Shown one piece after another: positions 1-8,724 of a stretch of DNA of 64,000 bases. Every line of letters starts with the position of its first letter. Positions within the stretch are counted from its first letter, which is position 1. Both the position numbers and the translations under genes were made by a program. Origin of the DNA: Streptomyces sp. NRRL F-5135. GTDB lineage: Bacteria > Actinomycetota > Actinomycetes > Streptomycetales > Streptomycetaceae. The stretch lies in assembly GCF_000719775.1 (NCBI RefSeq), contig NZ_JOHR01000016.1:62001-126000 (forward strand). Direction: 5' to 3'. The notes under the pieces are model-generated. The model ran no database searches. It worked only from the letters and a program-made list of their open reading frames with translations, and had not been told where the DNA came from.

Positions 1-1738
1 CCTGCGGCGTCACGCTCCGCCCGTCGGCGTCCTCGGCCTCGAAGAGGACGTAACCGCCGCGCGCGGCGTCCGGGTTGGCGTCGTACGTGGGCAGGCCCTG
101 GCGGCTCAGGGCCAGGCCGTGCGGCGCGCCCTTGTCGTGCCGGCGCAGGATCTCCGCCCAGGCGGTCACCGTCTCGTTGGCGTCCGCCGGACGTACCACG
201 TTCAGCCCCGGGATGGCGCGCAGCGCGGCCAGGTGCTCCACCGGCTGGTGGGTGGGGCCGTCCTCGCCGAGGCCGATGGAGTCGTGCGTCCACACGTACG
301 TCACGGGCACGCGCATCAGCGCGGCCAGCCGGACGGCCGGGCGCATGTAGTCCGAGAACACCAGGAACGTGCCGCCGTAGACACGGGTGTTGCCGTGCAG
401 GGCGATGCCGTTCATCGTCGAGCCCATGGCGTGCTCGCGGATGCCGAAGTGGACCGTGCGGCCGTAAGGATCGGCCTCCGGCAGCGGGTTGCCCCGCGGC
501 AGGAACGACGACGTCTTGTCGATCGTGGTGTTGTTGGAGCCCGCGAGGTCGGCGGAGCCGCCCCACAGCTCGGGGATGATCCCGCCGAGCGCCTGGAGCA
601 CCTTGCCGGAGGCGGCGCGGGTGGCCACGGCCTTGCCGGTCTCGAAGACGGGAAGGTGCTCCTCCCAGCCGACCGGCAGCTCGCCGGCGCGGACCCGGTC
701 GAAGGTGGCCGCGCGCTCCGGGTTGGCCGTACGCCACGCGGCGAACGCCTTCTCCCACTCGCCGCGCGTCTCACGGCCGCGGTCGATCGCCCGCCGGGTG
801 TGGGCGAGGACCTCGTCGCCGACCTCGAAGGACTTCTCGGGATCGAAGCCGAGGACCCGCTTGGTGGCGGCGACCTCGTCGGCGCCGAGCGCGGAGCCGT
901 GCGAGGCCTCCGTGTTCTGCGCGTTCGGCGCCGGCCAGGCGATGATCGACCGGGCCGCGATGAAGGAGGGCCGCTCGGTCTCGGCCTGCGCCGCCTTGAG
1001 TGCCCGGTACAGGCCGGCCGGGTCGAGGTCGCCGTTCGGCAGCTGCGCCACGCGCTGGACGTGCCAGCCGTACGACTCGTACCGCTTGATCGTGTCCTCC
1101 GAGACGGCGGTCTCGGTGTCACCCTCGATCGAGATGTGGTTGTCGTCCCACAGCAGGACCAGGTTGCCGAGCTTCTGGTGCCCGGCGAGGGAGGACGCCT
1201 CGGCCGCGACGCCCTCCTGGAGGCACCCGTCACCGGCGATCACCCAGACGGTGTGGTCGAACGGCGAGGTGCCGGCGGCCGCCTCCGGGTCGTACAGGCC
1301 GCGCTCGTAGCGGGCGGCCATGGCCATGCCCACCGCGTTCGCCACGCCCTGGCCCAGCGGGCCGGTCGTGGTCTCGACGCCCGTGGTGTGGCCGTACTCC
1401 GGGTGGCCCGGGGTCTTCGAACCCCAGGTCCTGAACGCCTCCAGGTCGCTCAGCTCCAGGCCGTAGCCGGCCAGGTAGAGCTGGATGTACTGGGTCAGGG
1501 AGGAGTGGCCGGCGGACAGGACGAACCGGTCACGGCCGGTCCACTGCGCGTCGGCGGGGTCGTGCCGCATGAGCTTCTGGTACAGCACATACGCGGCGGG
1601 GGCAAGGCTCATGGCGGTACCGGGATGGCCGTTGCCGACCTTCTGCACGGCATCGGCGGCCAGGACGCGGACGGTATCGACGGCCCGCTGGTCCAGCTCG
1701 GTCCACTCAAAGTCTGTGGTGGTCGGCTTCGTGCTCAC
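1..1738 (-). CDS. tkt: Transketolase, 3' end outside window
   Basis: Thiamine-diphosphate enzyme of the pentose phosphate pathway that moves two-carbon ketol units between sugar phosphates in the cytoplasm. About 579 codons are present, the N-terminal part of a protein usually near 700 residues; the C-terminal part runs off the left edge. The N-terminus reads VSTKPTTTDFEWTELD and is followed by the family block GNGHPGTAMSLAP and by LMRHDP, DRFVLSAGHSS and a QLYLAGY segment, as in bacterial transketolases. The start is the GTG at 1738. It is divergent from ctaB across about 350 nt, an arrangement I recall from Streptomyces, where tal, zwf and other pentose phosphate genes usually follow downstream (not visible here). 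Identity is certain; only the truncation limits the call. Confidence 0.97.
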   Translation of the reverse strand, partial: MSTKPTTTDFEWTELDQRAVDTVRVLAADAVQKVGNGHPGTAMSLAPAAYVLYQKLMRHDPADAQWTGRDRFVLSAGHSSLTQYIQLYLAGYGLELSDLEAFRTWGSKTPGHPEYGHTTGVETTTGPLGQGVANAVGMAMAARYERGLYDPEAAAGTSPFDHTVWVIAGDGCLQEGVAAEASSLAGHQKLGNLVLLWDDNHISIEGDTETAVSEDTIKRYESYGWHVQRVAQLPNGDLDPAGLYRALKAAQAETERPSFIAARSIIAWPAPNAQNTEASHGSALGADEVAATKRVLGFDPEKSFEVGDEVLAHTRRAIDRGRETRGEWEKAFAAWRTANPERAATFDRVRAGELPVGWEEHLPVFETGKAVATRAASGKVLQALGGIIPELWGGSADLAGSNNTTIDKTSSFLPRGNPLPEADPYGRTVHFGIREHAMGSTMNGIALHGNTRVYGGTFLVFSDYMRPAVRLAALMRVPVTYVWTHDSIGLGEDGPTHQPVEHLAALRAIPGLNVVRPADANETVTAWAEILRRHDKGAPHGLALSRQGLPTYDANPDAARGGYVLFEAEDADGRSVTPQ

Positions 1739-2090
1739 CCTGGGTCAGGGCTCCTCTCCACATGTTTTCCATGTCGGTGACGCATGTCGCACCGGTTCGC
1801 TGCCGAGCCTACCCGCAGCCATGTCTTCGGCCGGAGTACGTCTGAAGTGCCGTTCAACCGCGTTACCAGGGTGCCGCGCGGGCGTGGACTTCTCCTCCCG
1901 GCAAGGTGTACGGGCCGTGTCCCGGAAGCGTTCAAGGCAGTGCCGCGGCGGCCGTTGAACGCCTCTCCGGTCGGCGGGACCCCCACGCGGATCGCCGTCT
2001 GGGCAACGTCTAGAGTGGCGTGGTAAGCGCGAGTCTTTATAGGGCTTTCACGCACGGGCTCGCTTGGGATTTTCTCTGTCAGGGGTGTAC
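1739..2090. promoter_or_regulatory. tkt-ctaB divergent intergenic region
   Basis: About 350 nt separate the two divergent starts and must hold both promoters. A TAGAGT hexamer at 2011-2016 on the + strand is a reasonable -10 for ctaB, but I see no good -35 at 17-18 nt. No convincing ORF: short frames here have non-actinobacterial codon use. Confidence 0.35.
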
Positions 2091-3038
2091 GTGACGGCCG
2101 TCGAGTCCCGACCCGCAGGGGTCGTCCTGACTCCGAACTCGGGGGGCCAGCGGCCGTTCGGGGCCCGCCTCAAAGCGTTCGTGGCGCTGACCAAGCCGCG
2201 CATCATCGAATTGCTGCTGATCACCACGGTGCCGGTGATGTTCCTGGCCGAAGGGGGCGTCCCGGACCTCTGGCTGGTGCTCGTCACCTGCGTCGGCGGT
2301 TATCTCTCCGCCGGCGGGGCGAGCGCGCTGAACATGTACATCGACCGGGACATCGACGCGCTGATGGAGCGCACCGCGCAGCGTCCTCTGGTCACCGGCA
2401 TGGTCTCGCCGCGCGAGGGGCTGGTCTTCGGTCTGTCGCTCGCCGTGATCTCCACCGTGTGGTTCGGCTTTCTGGTCAACTGGCTGTCCGCGGCCCTTTC
2501 TCTCGGCGCGCTCCTTCTTTATGTCGTCGGTTACACGATGATTCTCAAGCGGCGCACCGCGCAGAACATCGTGTGGGGCGGCATCGCGGGCTGTATGCCC
2601 GTACTGATCGGCTGGTCCTCGGTCACGAATTCGATGTCCTGGGCCGCCGTCATCCTCTTTCTCGTCATGTTCTTCTGGACGCCGCCGCACTACTGGCCGC
2701 TGTCGATGCGGGTGCAGGACGATTACGCGCGGGCCGGTGTGCCGATGCTGCCGGTCGTCGCGGGCAACCTGGTGGTCGCCCGGCAGATCGTCCTCTACAG
2801 CTGGGTGATGGTCGGCGTCTCGCTGCTGCTGACGCCGCTGGGCTACACCGGCTGGTTCTACACGGCGGTCGCGCTGCTGGCCGGCGGCCTGTGGCTCTGG
2901 GAGGCGCACGGCCTGCACTCCCGCGCCAAGGCCGGCGTCGTCGGCGGCAAGCTCAAGGAGATGCGGCTGTTCCACTGGTCGATCACCTATGTGTCGCTGC
3001 TCTTCGTGGCGGTGGCGGTGGATCCGTTCCTGCGGTAG
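2091..3038 (+). CDS. ctaB: Protoheme IX farnesyltransferase (heme O synthase)
   Basis: Membrane UbiA-family prenyltransferase that adds farnesyl diphosphate to heme b to give heme O, the first step toward heme A of the aa3 cytochrome oxidase. I take GTG 2091 as start because AGGGG at 2081-2085 lies 5 nt upstream; GTG 2085 and TTG 2064 are in frame alternatives. The protein (about 315 aa) has a polytopic hydrophobic profile. The first Asp-rich signature is at residues 81-99 ([19 protein letters not shown]), and the second is the loop [14 protein letters not shown] before the later helices. Its partner enzyme ctaA lies 1.9 kb downstream on the opposite strand. A strong hairpin follows the stop, so it is probably monocistronic. 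Confidence 0.96.
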   Translation: MTAVESRPAGVVLTPNSGGQRPFGARLKAFVALTKPRIIELLLITTVPVMFLAEGGVPDLWLVLVTCVGGYLSAGGASALNMYIDRDIDALMERTAQRPLVTGMVSPREGLVFGLSLAVISTVWFGFLVNWLSAALSLGALLLYVVGYTMILKRRTAQNIVWGGIAGCMPVLIGWSSVTNSMSWAAVILFLVMFFWTPPHYWPLSMRVQDDYARAGVPMLPVVAGNLVVARQIVLYSWVMVGVSLLLTPLGYTGWFYTAVALLAGGLWLWEAHGLHSRAKAGVVGGKLKEMRLFHWSITYVSLLFVAVAVDPFLR

Positions 3039-3053
3039 ACGCCCCCTTCCTCG

Positions 3054-3093
3054 GACGGGCCGGACCGTGGTCAAGACCACGGTCCGGCCCGTC
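3054..3093. terminator. Hairpin terminator after ctaB
   Basis: Perfect 18-bp stem, 3054-3071 pairing with 3076-3093, around a 4-nt loop CAAG, 16 nt after the ctaB stop. There is no U-tract, as is usual for high-GC actinobacterial terminators. Confidence 0.85.
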
Positions 3094-3125
3094 TTCGTCT
3101 CTCTACCCGTGGGTAGCATCCTGGT

Positions 3126-3536
3126 ATGGCCACAACCCAGCAGGATGATCAGAGCGACGAGAACGGCACCGAGGATCCGAAGGCCGCGCGCGAGGCGCGG
3201 GAGGCGGAGCGCGCGGCGGCCCGCCGCGCGACACGTGACGAGCGCCGGGCCGCCCGGCTCGCCAAGCGGATCAGCACCTTCGCCCGGCGCCACGGCGGTG
3301 CCGAAGGGCACCTCGCGTACCTCGGACAGGCCGGCACCCGCATCGTGCTCGTGGGCGAGGACGGCGCCTGGGGCGACCTGGTCGCCCCCACGCACGCCGT
3401 CGCGCGCGGCGCGGCGACACGAGCCGGGCTCACGCTGCACGACTCGTTCGACGGAGAGTTCGCGGCGAAGGTGCGCACGGGAGCGTACGAGTGGGGCCGG
3501 ATGGCGGGCATCCAGCTCGGCGGCGGTACGGGCTGA
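3126..3536 (+). CDS. Conserved hypothetical protein, charged N-terminus
   Basis: 136 aa. The first 55 residues are highly charged and Ala/Arg/Glu-rich (AREAREAERAAARRATRDERRAARLAKR), probably a helix. A folded C-terminal part follows, containing HLAYLGQAGTRIVLVGEDGAWGDLVAP and ending YEWGRMAGIQLGG. No signal peptide or membrane segment. The start at 3126 is not preceded by a Shine-Dalgarno; instead TAGCAT (3114-3119) sits 6 nt before the ATG, which fits a leaderless transcript. That hexamer is part of a CTACCC-GT-GGGTAG palindrome. Codon use is typical of the host. I do not recognise a function. Confidence 0.8.
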   Translation: MATTQQDDQSDENGTEDPKAAREAREAERAAARRATRDERRAARLAKRISTFARRHGGAEGHLAYLGQAGTRIVLVGEDGAWGDLVAPTHAVARGAATRAGLTLHDSFDGEFAAKVRTGAYEWGRMAGIQLGGGTG

Positions 3537-3565
3537 CGCCGGACCCGGCGCGGCCGGTCCGGCGT
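3536..3565 (+). terminator. Hairpin overlapping the preceding stop codon
   Basis: Perfect 10-bp arms, ACGCCGGACC (3536-3545) and GGTCCGGCGT (3556-3565), with a 10-nt loop. The arm starts on the last base of the stop codon of the 136-aa gene. Likely terminator. Confidence 0.6.
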
Positions 3566-3693
3566 GCACCGACGGCCCTGGTCCGGGGGCGGTCGAACGC
3601 CGTCCGCCGCAGGCCGAAAGGCGCCACCGGTGGGGAACTCACCCGTTAGGACTGTAGGAGCAGCGAGCCGTACGGTCCACGACGGGAACCTCG

Positions 3694-4866
3694 ATGATCG
3701 ATACAGCGTCCCTGGTGGACCAGTACTGCCACGGCGTCCTCCGTACGGAACTGGGGCTCGGCACCTTCGAGGACCGGCTGCGCCGCGAGGCGCTCGGCGC
3801 CACGGCGCAGCCCGGGACCACGGGGCCGCCCGCTGTCGGCACCAGCTTCTTCGACACCCAGACCGGTTTCGCGGTACGGCGCTGGTGCCCGCCGCTGCTG
3901 GGCCTGGAGCCGCACTGCCCGCCCGCGCGCTACCTCGCCCGCCGCCGCGAACTGGGGGCGTCGGCGACCGCCGGGCTGCTGCTGCGGTCCACGGGAATCT
4001 CCACCTATCTGGTGGACACGGCGGGGGCCGCGGCACCCCTCGGGCCGGACCCGGCCGCTCCGGACCACGCCGGGCCGGGGGAGATGGCGGCCATGGCGGG
4101 CGCCGACGCCCGGGAGATCGTCCGCCTCGAACCACTCGCCGTACGGGCTGCCGACACCGCGGTCTGCGTCGGCGGCTTTCTGGCCGGGTGCGCGGCGGCC
4201 GTCCACACCGCGGGAACGTCGGCCGTCGGCTTCAGCGCCGGGGCCGGCGCGGTGCTCAGCGCCGCCCTGGACCCCGAACCGCCGGGGCCCGGAGAGGTAC
4301 GGGGCGCCGCCGGGCGCTGGCTGGCAGGGCGGCGGGCGGGTGATCCGCTCACCGATCCCGTTCTGCTGCGCCACCTGCTGTGGACGGCGGTCACCGCCCG
4401 ACTGCCGCTGCAACTGCACACCGGGGCCCTGGGCGGACCGGCGCCGGGCGAGGGCGGCGGCCCCCTGGCACTGACCGGTTTCGCGACGGCCACGGCCGGT
4501 CTGGGCGTCGCGCTCGTCCTGCTCGGCACCCCGCCGTACCACCGGCACGCCGCCCAGATGACGGCGCTCTTCCCCCATGTGTACGCGGACCTCGGACCCG
4601 GCCTCGCGCGGACGGGCGCGAGGGCCGCGGCGGTGCTCGCGGAGGTCCTGGAACTCGCGCCCTTCGGAAAGCTGCTCTTCTCCAGTGGTGCGCGGGGGCT
4701 GCCCGAGCTGCATGTGGTGGCGGCGCGGGTGTTCAGGGAGGCGGTGGCGCGGGTGCTCGGCGGCTGGGTCGCGGAAGGCGCCTGGTCGGCGAGGGACGCC
4801 CGGCGCGTCGCCGGAATGATCGCGGCGGACAACGCCCGGCGCCTCTACGGGCTGCCGGGCGGCTGA
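3694..4866 (+). CDS. Amidohydrolase_2-like protein
   Basis: 390 aa, starting ATG 3694 after a gap with no competing ORF. The arrangement resembles metal-dependent amidohydrolases of the FluG/Amidohydrolase_2 type: an N-terminal ELGLGTFEDRLRREAL region, a central LQLHTGALGG segment where such enzymes carry a metal-binding His, LFPHVYADLGPG, KLLFSSGARGLPE and a C-terminal DNARRLYGLPG tail very typical of the family. The usual HxD/HxH pair at the N-terminus is not obvious, so catalytic activity is uncertain and substrate unknown. It lies convergent with ctaA (45 nt between stops), which gives no functional hint. Alternative reading: a non-catalytic member of the TIM-barrel family. Confidence 0.75.
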   Translation: MIDTASLVDQYCHGVLRTELGLGTFEDRLRREALGATAQPGTTGPPAVGTSFFDTQTGFAVRRWCPPLLGLEPHCPPARYLARRRELGASATAGLLLRSTGISTYLVDTAGAAAPLGPDPAAPDHAGPGEMAAMAGADAREIVRLEPLAVRAADTAVCVGGFLAGCAAAVHTAGTSAVGFSAGAGAVLSAALDPEPPGPGEVRGAAGRWLAGRRAGDPLTDPVLLRHLLWTAVTARLPLQLHTGALGGPAPGEGGGPLALTGFATATAGLGVALVLLGTPPYHRHAAQMTALFPHVYADLGPGLARTGARAAAVLAEVLELAPFGKLLFSSGARGLPELHVVAARVFREAVARVLGGWVAEGAWSARDARRVAGMIAADNARRLYGLPGG

Positions 4867-4911
4867 CCGTACGCGCACACGGGCCGCCGCGCGCCGGGCC
4901 GTGCGGTCGGC

Positions 4912-5883
4912 TCAGACCGCCGCCGACATCGGCGACTCCGGCCGCGCCGGTTTCTCCGCCGTGGTCACCGGCCGCTCACGTACGCTCATCGCCACCCGCA
5001 GGACGGCGATCCAGACCAGCGCGGAACCGAGCATGTGCAGGCCCACCAGGATCTCCGGGGAGTCGGTGAAGAACTGCACGTAGCCGATGGCGCCCTGGGC
5101 GAGCAGCACCAGCAGCAGGTCGCGGGCGCGAGCCCGGATGTCCACGGGGGCGTCCACCGTCCGCAGCACCAGCCAGATCGCCACCGCCAGCGCGCACACC
5201 AGCCAGGCGAACACCGCGTGCACATGGGCGGTGGTGACCCAGTCGAAGGGCATCCGCGGGACGTCGCTGCTGTCACCGGCGTGGCGGCCCGAGCCCGTCA
5301 CCGTCGTACCCACCGCGATCAGCACCGCGGAGCTGACGACCAGGGCCCAGGACAGCCTGCGTACGAGGCGCGGCACGCGCGGACGCGGCTCGCCGTCGCC
5401 CTCGCCGGCGCGCAGCCAGGTCAGAGTGGTGACCGTGAGCAGCGTGCAGGCGAGCAGGAAGTGCCCCGCCACGCTCCAGGGGTTCAGGCCCGCCCACACC
5501 GTGATGCCGCCGATCACGGCGTTGCCCATCACGATCCAGAACTGGGACCAGGCCAGCCGGGTCAGCCCGCGCCTCCGCGGCTTGGCGGAGCGAACGGCGA
5601 TGATCGCCCAGCCCACCGCCGCGCTCAGCACGTACGTCAGCATCCGGTTGCCGAACTCGATGGCCCCGTGCAGGCCCTGCTCCGGCGTGGCGAAGAGGCT
5701 GTCGTCCGTGCACTTGGGCCAGGTGTCGCAGCCGAGGCCGGAACCGGTCAGCCGGACCGCTCCACCGGTGACGATGATGACGACCGTCATCAGCGTGGCG
5801 GTGAGGGTGGCGCGCCGGAGCGTACGCGGCGAGGGCGTCCAGCGCTGGGCGATATACGCGAGGGGGTTCAGCACGGCAACCAT
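4912..5883 (-). CDS. ctaA: Heme A synthase (COX15/CtaA)
   Basis: Integral membrane monooxygenase that oxidises the C8 methyl of heme O to the formyl of heme A. 323 aa with about eight hydrophobic helices. It carries the COX15 hallmarks: TGGAVRLTGSGLGCDTWPKC near residues 39-58, with the actinobacterial Cys pair C52 and C58 in the first extracytoplasmic loop; the helix HGAIEFGNRML; GLNPWSVAGHFLLA; and a second half with TAHVHAVFAW and VGLHMLGSALVW, whose histidines are the likely heme ligands. Start ATG 5883. It follows the ABC transporter genes on the same strand but 111 nt separate them, so co-transcription is uncertain. It works with ctaB in the same window. Confidence 0.95.
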   Translation of the reverse strand: MVAVLNPLAYIAQRWTPSPRTLRRATLTATLMTVVIIVTGGAVRLTGSGLGCDTWPKCTDDSLFATPEQGLHGAIEFGNRMLTYVLSAAVGWAIIAVRSAKPRRRGLTRLAWSQFWIVMGNAVIGGITVWAGLNPWSVAGHFLLACTLLTVTTLTWLRAGEGDGEPRPRVPRLVRRLSWALVVSSAVLIAVGTTVTGSGRHAGDSSDVPRMPFDWVTTAHVHAVFAWLVCALAVAIWLVLRTVDAPVDIRARARDLLLVLLAQGAIGYVQFFTDSPEILVGLHMLGSALVWIAVLRVAMSVRERPVTTAEKPARPESPMSAAV

Positions 5884-5994
5884 GGTAGGCGCGAGCTTGT
5901 GCAGCTTTTCACGAGGGGTACGGGAGGTATGTACGGGCGCGTGGAGCGCCCACCCGCCGGCCGACGCCCCTGCGCCGACGTCCCTGCCCGGACG

Positions 5995-6819
5995 TCACTC
6001 CCAGCGGAAGAACCGGGCCGCCGAGCCGAGGCCCAGCACGGCCCATGCGGCGAGGACGCCGAGGTCCGCCCAGGGCGTTCCGGCGCCGGACTGGAGGACG
6101 TCCCGCAGCCCGCCGGAGAGCGCGGAGATGGGCAGCAGGCCGAGGACCGAGCCCGCCGCGTCGGGGAACTTGTCCAGCGGCACGATCACCCCGCCGCCCA
6201 CCAGGAGCAGCAGGAAGACCAGATTGGCGGCCGCCAGCGTGGCCTCCGCGCGGAGCGTGCCCGCCATCAGCAGGCCGAGCCCGGAGAACGCCGCCGTGCC
6301 GAGGACCAGCAGGAGCAGGACGGCGAGCGGGTTGCCGCCCGGCGACCAGCCGAGCCCGAGGGCGATCACGGTCAGCAGGACGACCTGGAGCACCTCCGTG
6401 ACCAGGACGGAGAGCGTCTTGGCCGTCATCAGCGCCCAGCGCGGCAGCGGTGAGGCGGCGAGCCGCTTGAGCACGCCGTACCGCCGCTCGAAGCCGGTCG
6501 CGATGGCCTGACCGGTGAACGCCGTGGACATCACGGCCAGCGCCAGGACGCCGGGGGCGAGGAAGTCCACCGCTTCACCCGAACCGGTGTCGACGACGTC
6601 GACCGTCGAGAACAGCACCAGCAGCAGCGACGGGATGATCACGGTCAGCAGCAGCTGTTCGCCGTTGCGCAGCAGCAGTTTCGTCTCGAACGCCGTCTGC
6701 GCGCCGATCATCCGGAGCAGCGGGGCCGCGCCGGGCGCCGGGGCGTACGCACCGGCGCCCGTGCCCCGGTCGTCCACGCCCGTACCGCCGCCCGCGACCG
6801 CGCCCGTGTCCGTACTCAT
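5995..6819 (-). CDS. ABC-2 type transporter permease
   Basis: 274 aa. I place the start at ATG 6819, which overlaps the stop of the ATPase gene by 4 nt (ATGA); the open frame continues upstream only as a shadow of that gene. After a hydrophilic Gly/Ala-rich N-terminus (about 40 residues) come six hydrophobic segments in the ABC-2 order, including FLAPGVLALAVMSTAFTGQAIATGFERRYGVLKRLAASPL, the coupling-helix region diagnostic of daunorubicin-resistance (DrrB)-like permeases. The pair probably exports a hydrophobic compound or lipid. In Streptomyces this pair sits beside ctaA and sufR; I do not know its substrate. Confidence 0.93.
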   Translation of the reverse strand: MSTDTGAVAGGGTGVDDRGTGAGAYAPAPGAAPLLRMIGAQTAFETKLLLRNGEQLLLTVIIPSLLLVLFSTVDVVDTGSGEAVDFLAPGVLALAVMSTAFTGQAIATGFERRYGVLKRLAASPLPRWALMTAKTLSVLVTEVLQVVLLTVIALGLGWSPGGNPLAVLLLLVLGTAAFSGLGLLMAGTLRAEATLAAANLVFLLLLVGGGVIVPLDKFPDAAGSVLGLLPISALSGGLRDVLQSGAGTPWADLGVLAAWAVLGLGSAARFFRWE

Positions 6820-7835
6820 GAACGCAGCTCCTTGCCGGTCAGTTCGAGGAAGACGTCCTCCAGCGTGCGCCGCTCGACGGAGATCGTGTCCGGCATCACC
6901 CCGTGCTGGGCGCACCAGGAGGCGACCGTGGCCAGCAGCTGCGGGCCCACCGTGCCGGTGACCCGGTAGACCGCGCCCGGCAGTTCGGCGGCCTCGGAGC
7001 CGTCGGGGAGCGCCTTGAGCAGCGAGCCCAGGTCCAGCGCCGGGCGGCCGGTGAAGCGCAGGGTGTTCTCCGCGCCGCCCCGGCACAGCCGCTCGGGGCT
7101 GTCCTGGGCGATGACCCGGCCCGCGTCGATGATCACCACGTCGTCGGCCAGTTCCTCGGCCTCGTCCATGAAGTGCGTGGTCAGCACCACGCCGACGCCG
7201 TCGGTGCGCAGCTGGCGGACCAGCTCCCAGGTGGCGCGGCGGGCCTGCGGGTCGAGACCGGCGGTCGGTTCGTCCAGGAAGACCAGCTCGGGGCGGCCGA
7301 CGACGGCCATCGCCAGGGCGAGCCGCTGCTGCTGCCCGCCGGACAGCCGCCGGTAGGTCGTACGCCCGCAGTCGCCGAGGCCGAGCCGTTCGATCAGCGC
7401 GTCCACATCGAGCGGGTGGGCGTGCAGCCGGGCCATGTGGCGCAACATCTCACCGGCGCGCGCGCCGGAGTACACGCCACCGGACTGGAGCATCACGCCG
7501 ATCCTGGGGCGGAGCCGGGCGGCGTCGGCGACGGGATCGAGGCCGAGGACGCGGACCGTGCCGGCGTCGGGCCTGCGGTACCCCTCGCAGGTCTCCACCG
7601 TGGTCGTCTTGCCTGCGCCGTTGGGGCCGAGGACGGCGGTCACGGTACCGGCGCGCACCACCAGGTCGAGGCCGTCCACGGCGGTCTTCGCGCCGTACCG
7701 TTTGACCAGGCCGCGGACCTCCACGACGGGTGTTCCGGCCGCCTCCGCGGCGGGCGCCGGGCCGGTCCGGCCGGGGGCGGGCCCACTGCCGGACCCGCCG
7801 TCGGGCAGGGATTCACCCGGGAAGACGCTGTGCAT
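6816..7835 (-). CDS. ABC transporter ATP-binding protein (DrrA-like)
   Basis: 339 aa energising subunit for the downstream permease. Residues 1-38 are a low-complexity Pro/Gly/Ala extension. The nucleotide-binding domain has Walker A LGPNGAGKTTT, Q-loop MLQSGGVY, signature LSGGQQQRLALA, Walker B LVFLDEPTAGLDP and the H-loop TTHFMDEAEELADDV. A C-terminal region of about 100 residues ends SVERRTLEDVFLELTGKEL, the usual DrrA-type end. Start ATG 7835 has no clear Shine-Dalgarno, but a TAGACT hexamer (7842-7847 on the minus strand) 6 nt upstream suggests a leaderless mRNA. The gene is divergent from sufR. Confidence 0.94.
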   Translation of the reverse strand: MHSVFPGESLPDGGSGSGPAPGRTGPAPAAEAAGTPVVEVRGLVKRYGAKTAVDGLDLVVRAGTVTAVLGPNGAGKTTTVETCEGYRRPDAGTVRVLGLDPVADAARLRPRIGVMLQSGGVYSGARAGEMLRHMARLHAHPLDVDALIERLGLGDCGRTTYRRLSGGQQQRLALAMAVVGRPELVFLDEPTAGLDPQARRATWELVRQLRTDGVGVVLTTHFMDEAEELADDVVIIDAGRVIAQDSPERLCRGGAENTLRFTGRPALDLGSLLKALPDGSEAAELPGAVYRVTGTVGPQLLATVASWCAQHGVMPDTISVERRTLEDVFLELTGKELRS

Positions 7836-7894
7836 GCCGGAAGTCTAGGCAGCGCGGGCGGGGGCTCCGGCCGCGGGGCCGGACAGCCCTCCAG

Positions 7895-7908
7895 TTAGGT
7901 AACCCTAA
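7895..7908. promoter_or_regulatory. TTAGG/CCTAA inverted repeat between ABC and sufR genes
   Basis: TTAGGTAACCCTAA, in which TTAGG and CCTAA arms flank four bases. It lies upstream of the leftward ABC genes and 73 nt upstream of sufR. The half-sites resemble those of actinobacterial iron boxes (DmdR/DtxR type) but the spacing is about 5 nt too short, so its owner is unknown. Confidence 0.35.
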
Positions 7909-7944
7909 GTGATTAAGCGCACCCCTGGTGGCTGCGTACCGTGG

Positions 7945-7974
7945 TTGTCACTTCGCAAGGAATTACGCAACAAT
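7945..7974 (+). promoter_or_regulatory. Probable sufR/suf operon promoter
   Basis: TTGTCA at 7945-7950, then 18 nt, then AACAAT at 7969-7974. The -10 ends 6 nt before the GTG start of sufR, which predicts a leaderless mRNA; no Shine-Dalgarno is visible. Confidence 0.6.
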
Positions 7975-7981
7975 GGCGTTG
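7968..7981. promoter_or_regulatory. SufR operator CAAC-N6-GTTG
   Basis: Perfect CAAC (7968-7971), six bases AATGGC, GTTG (7978-7981). I recall this palindrome as the reported binding site of Streptomyces SufR, a [4Fe-4S] repressor of the suf operon. Here it covers the -10 hexamer and the first base of the sufR start codon, a position that would block polymerase. Confidence 0.8.
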
Positions 7982-8724
7982 TGAAATACGTGGGCGAGGC
8001 TCCGCAGGAGGAACTCGCGACCGGTGAGCGCTCCACGCGCAACCGGGTCGCGCGCTCCATCCTGGACCACGGCCCGTCGACCGTCTCGGAGCTGGCGGGT
8101 CGGCTCGGACTCACCCAGGCGGCCGTCCGCCGCCACCTGGACGCACTGGCCGCCGACTCCGTGGTGGAACCGCGCGAGAAGCGGGTGTACGGCTCGCGCG
8201 GGCGCGGTCGGCCCGCCAAGGTGTTCGCGCTGACCGACTGCGGGCGGGACGCCTTCGACCAGTCCTACGACCAGCTCGCCGCCGACGCCCTGCGCTGGAT
8301 CGCGCGGACCGCGGGCGGCGGGGCCCAGGGCGAGGCCGCGGTGGCCGCCTTCGCCCGTGCCCGCATCGCCGCGCAGGCGGCGGCCTACCGGTCGGCGGTC
8401 GACGCCGCCGACCCGGACAAACGTACAGAGGCGCTGGCCAAGGCGCTGAGCACCGACGGGTACGCTGCTACGGCCCGGGACGCGCCGAACCGGCTGGGCG
8501 AGCAGCTCTGCCAGCACCACTGCCCGGTCGCGCACGTCGCCGAGCAGTTCCCCCAGCTGTGCGAGGCGGAGACGGAGTTCTTCTCCCAGCTGCTCGGGAC
8601 CCATGTGCAACGTCTCGCCACCATCGCCCACGGTGACGGGGTCTGCACGACGTTCATCCCCCGCGCCACCGCACCGACCACTCATCACGCATCCGACAGC
8701 ACAGCCGGGAGGAACCCCGCATGA
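7981..8724 (+). CDS. sufR: SufR, Fe-S cluster-sensing repressor of suf operon
   Basis: 247 aa from GTG 7981, chosen over the upstream ATG 7909 because the promoter and operator would otherwise be inside the gene. Winged HTH at about residues 25-80 ([33 protein letters not shown], wing [12 protein letters not shown]), followed by a helical region and a C-terminal Cys cluster: C177 and C181 (CQHHCPV), C194 (QLCEAE) and C222. In SufR proteins such cysteines hold a 4Fe-4S cluster whose loss relieves repression. It is first gene of the operon and its stop overlaps the sufB start by 4 nt (ATGA). Autoregulation is implied by the CAAC-N6-GTTG site on its own start. Confidence 0.94.
   Translation: MKYVGEAPQEELATGERSTRNRVARSILDHGPSTVSELAGRLGLTQAAVRRHLDALAADSVVEPREKRVYGSRGRGRPAKVFALTDCGRDAFDQSYDQLAADALRWIARTAGGGAQGEAAVAAFARARIAAQAAAYRSAVDAADPDKRTEALAKALSTDGYAATARDAPNRLGEQLCQHHCPVAHVAEQFPQLCEAETEFFSQLLGTHVQRLATIAHGDGVCTTFIPRATAPTTHHASDSTAGRNPA

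Noticed and set aside
119..1780. Long + strand open frame opposite transketolase
   Set aside because: It mirrors the real gene in a high-GC sequence; Arg/Gly/Val-rich composition, no domain, while the minus frame is an unambiguous transketolase.
2079..3569. 496-codon minus frame opposite ctaB
   Set aside because: Shadow of ctaB and the 136-aa gene; it also runs through a strong terminator hairpin.
7909..7980. Upstream ATG start for sufR (7909)
   Set aside because: It would place the promoter and the CAAC-N6-GTTG operator inside the coding region, and the extra residues have no family support.
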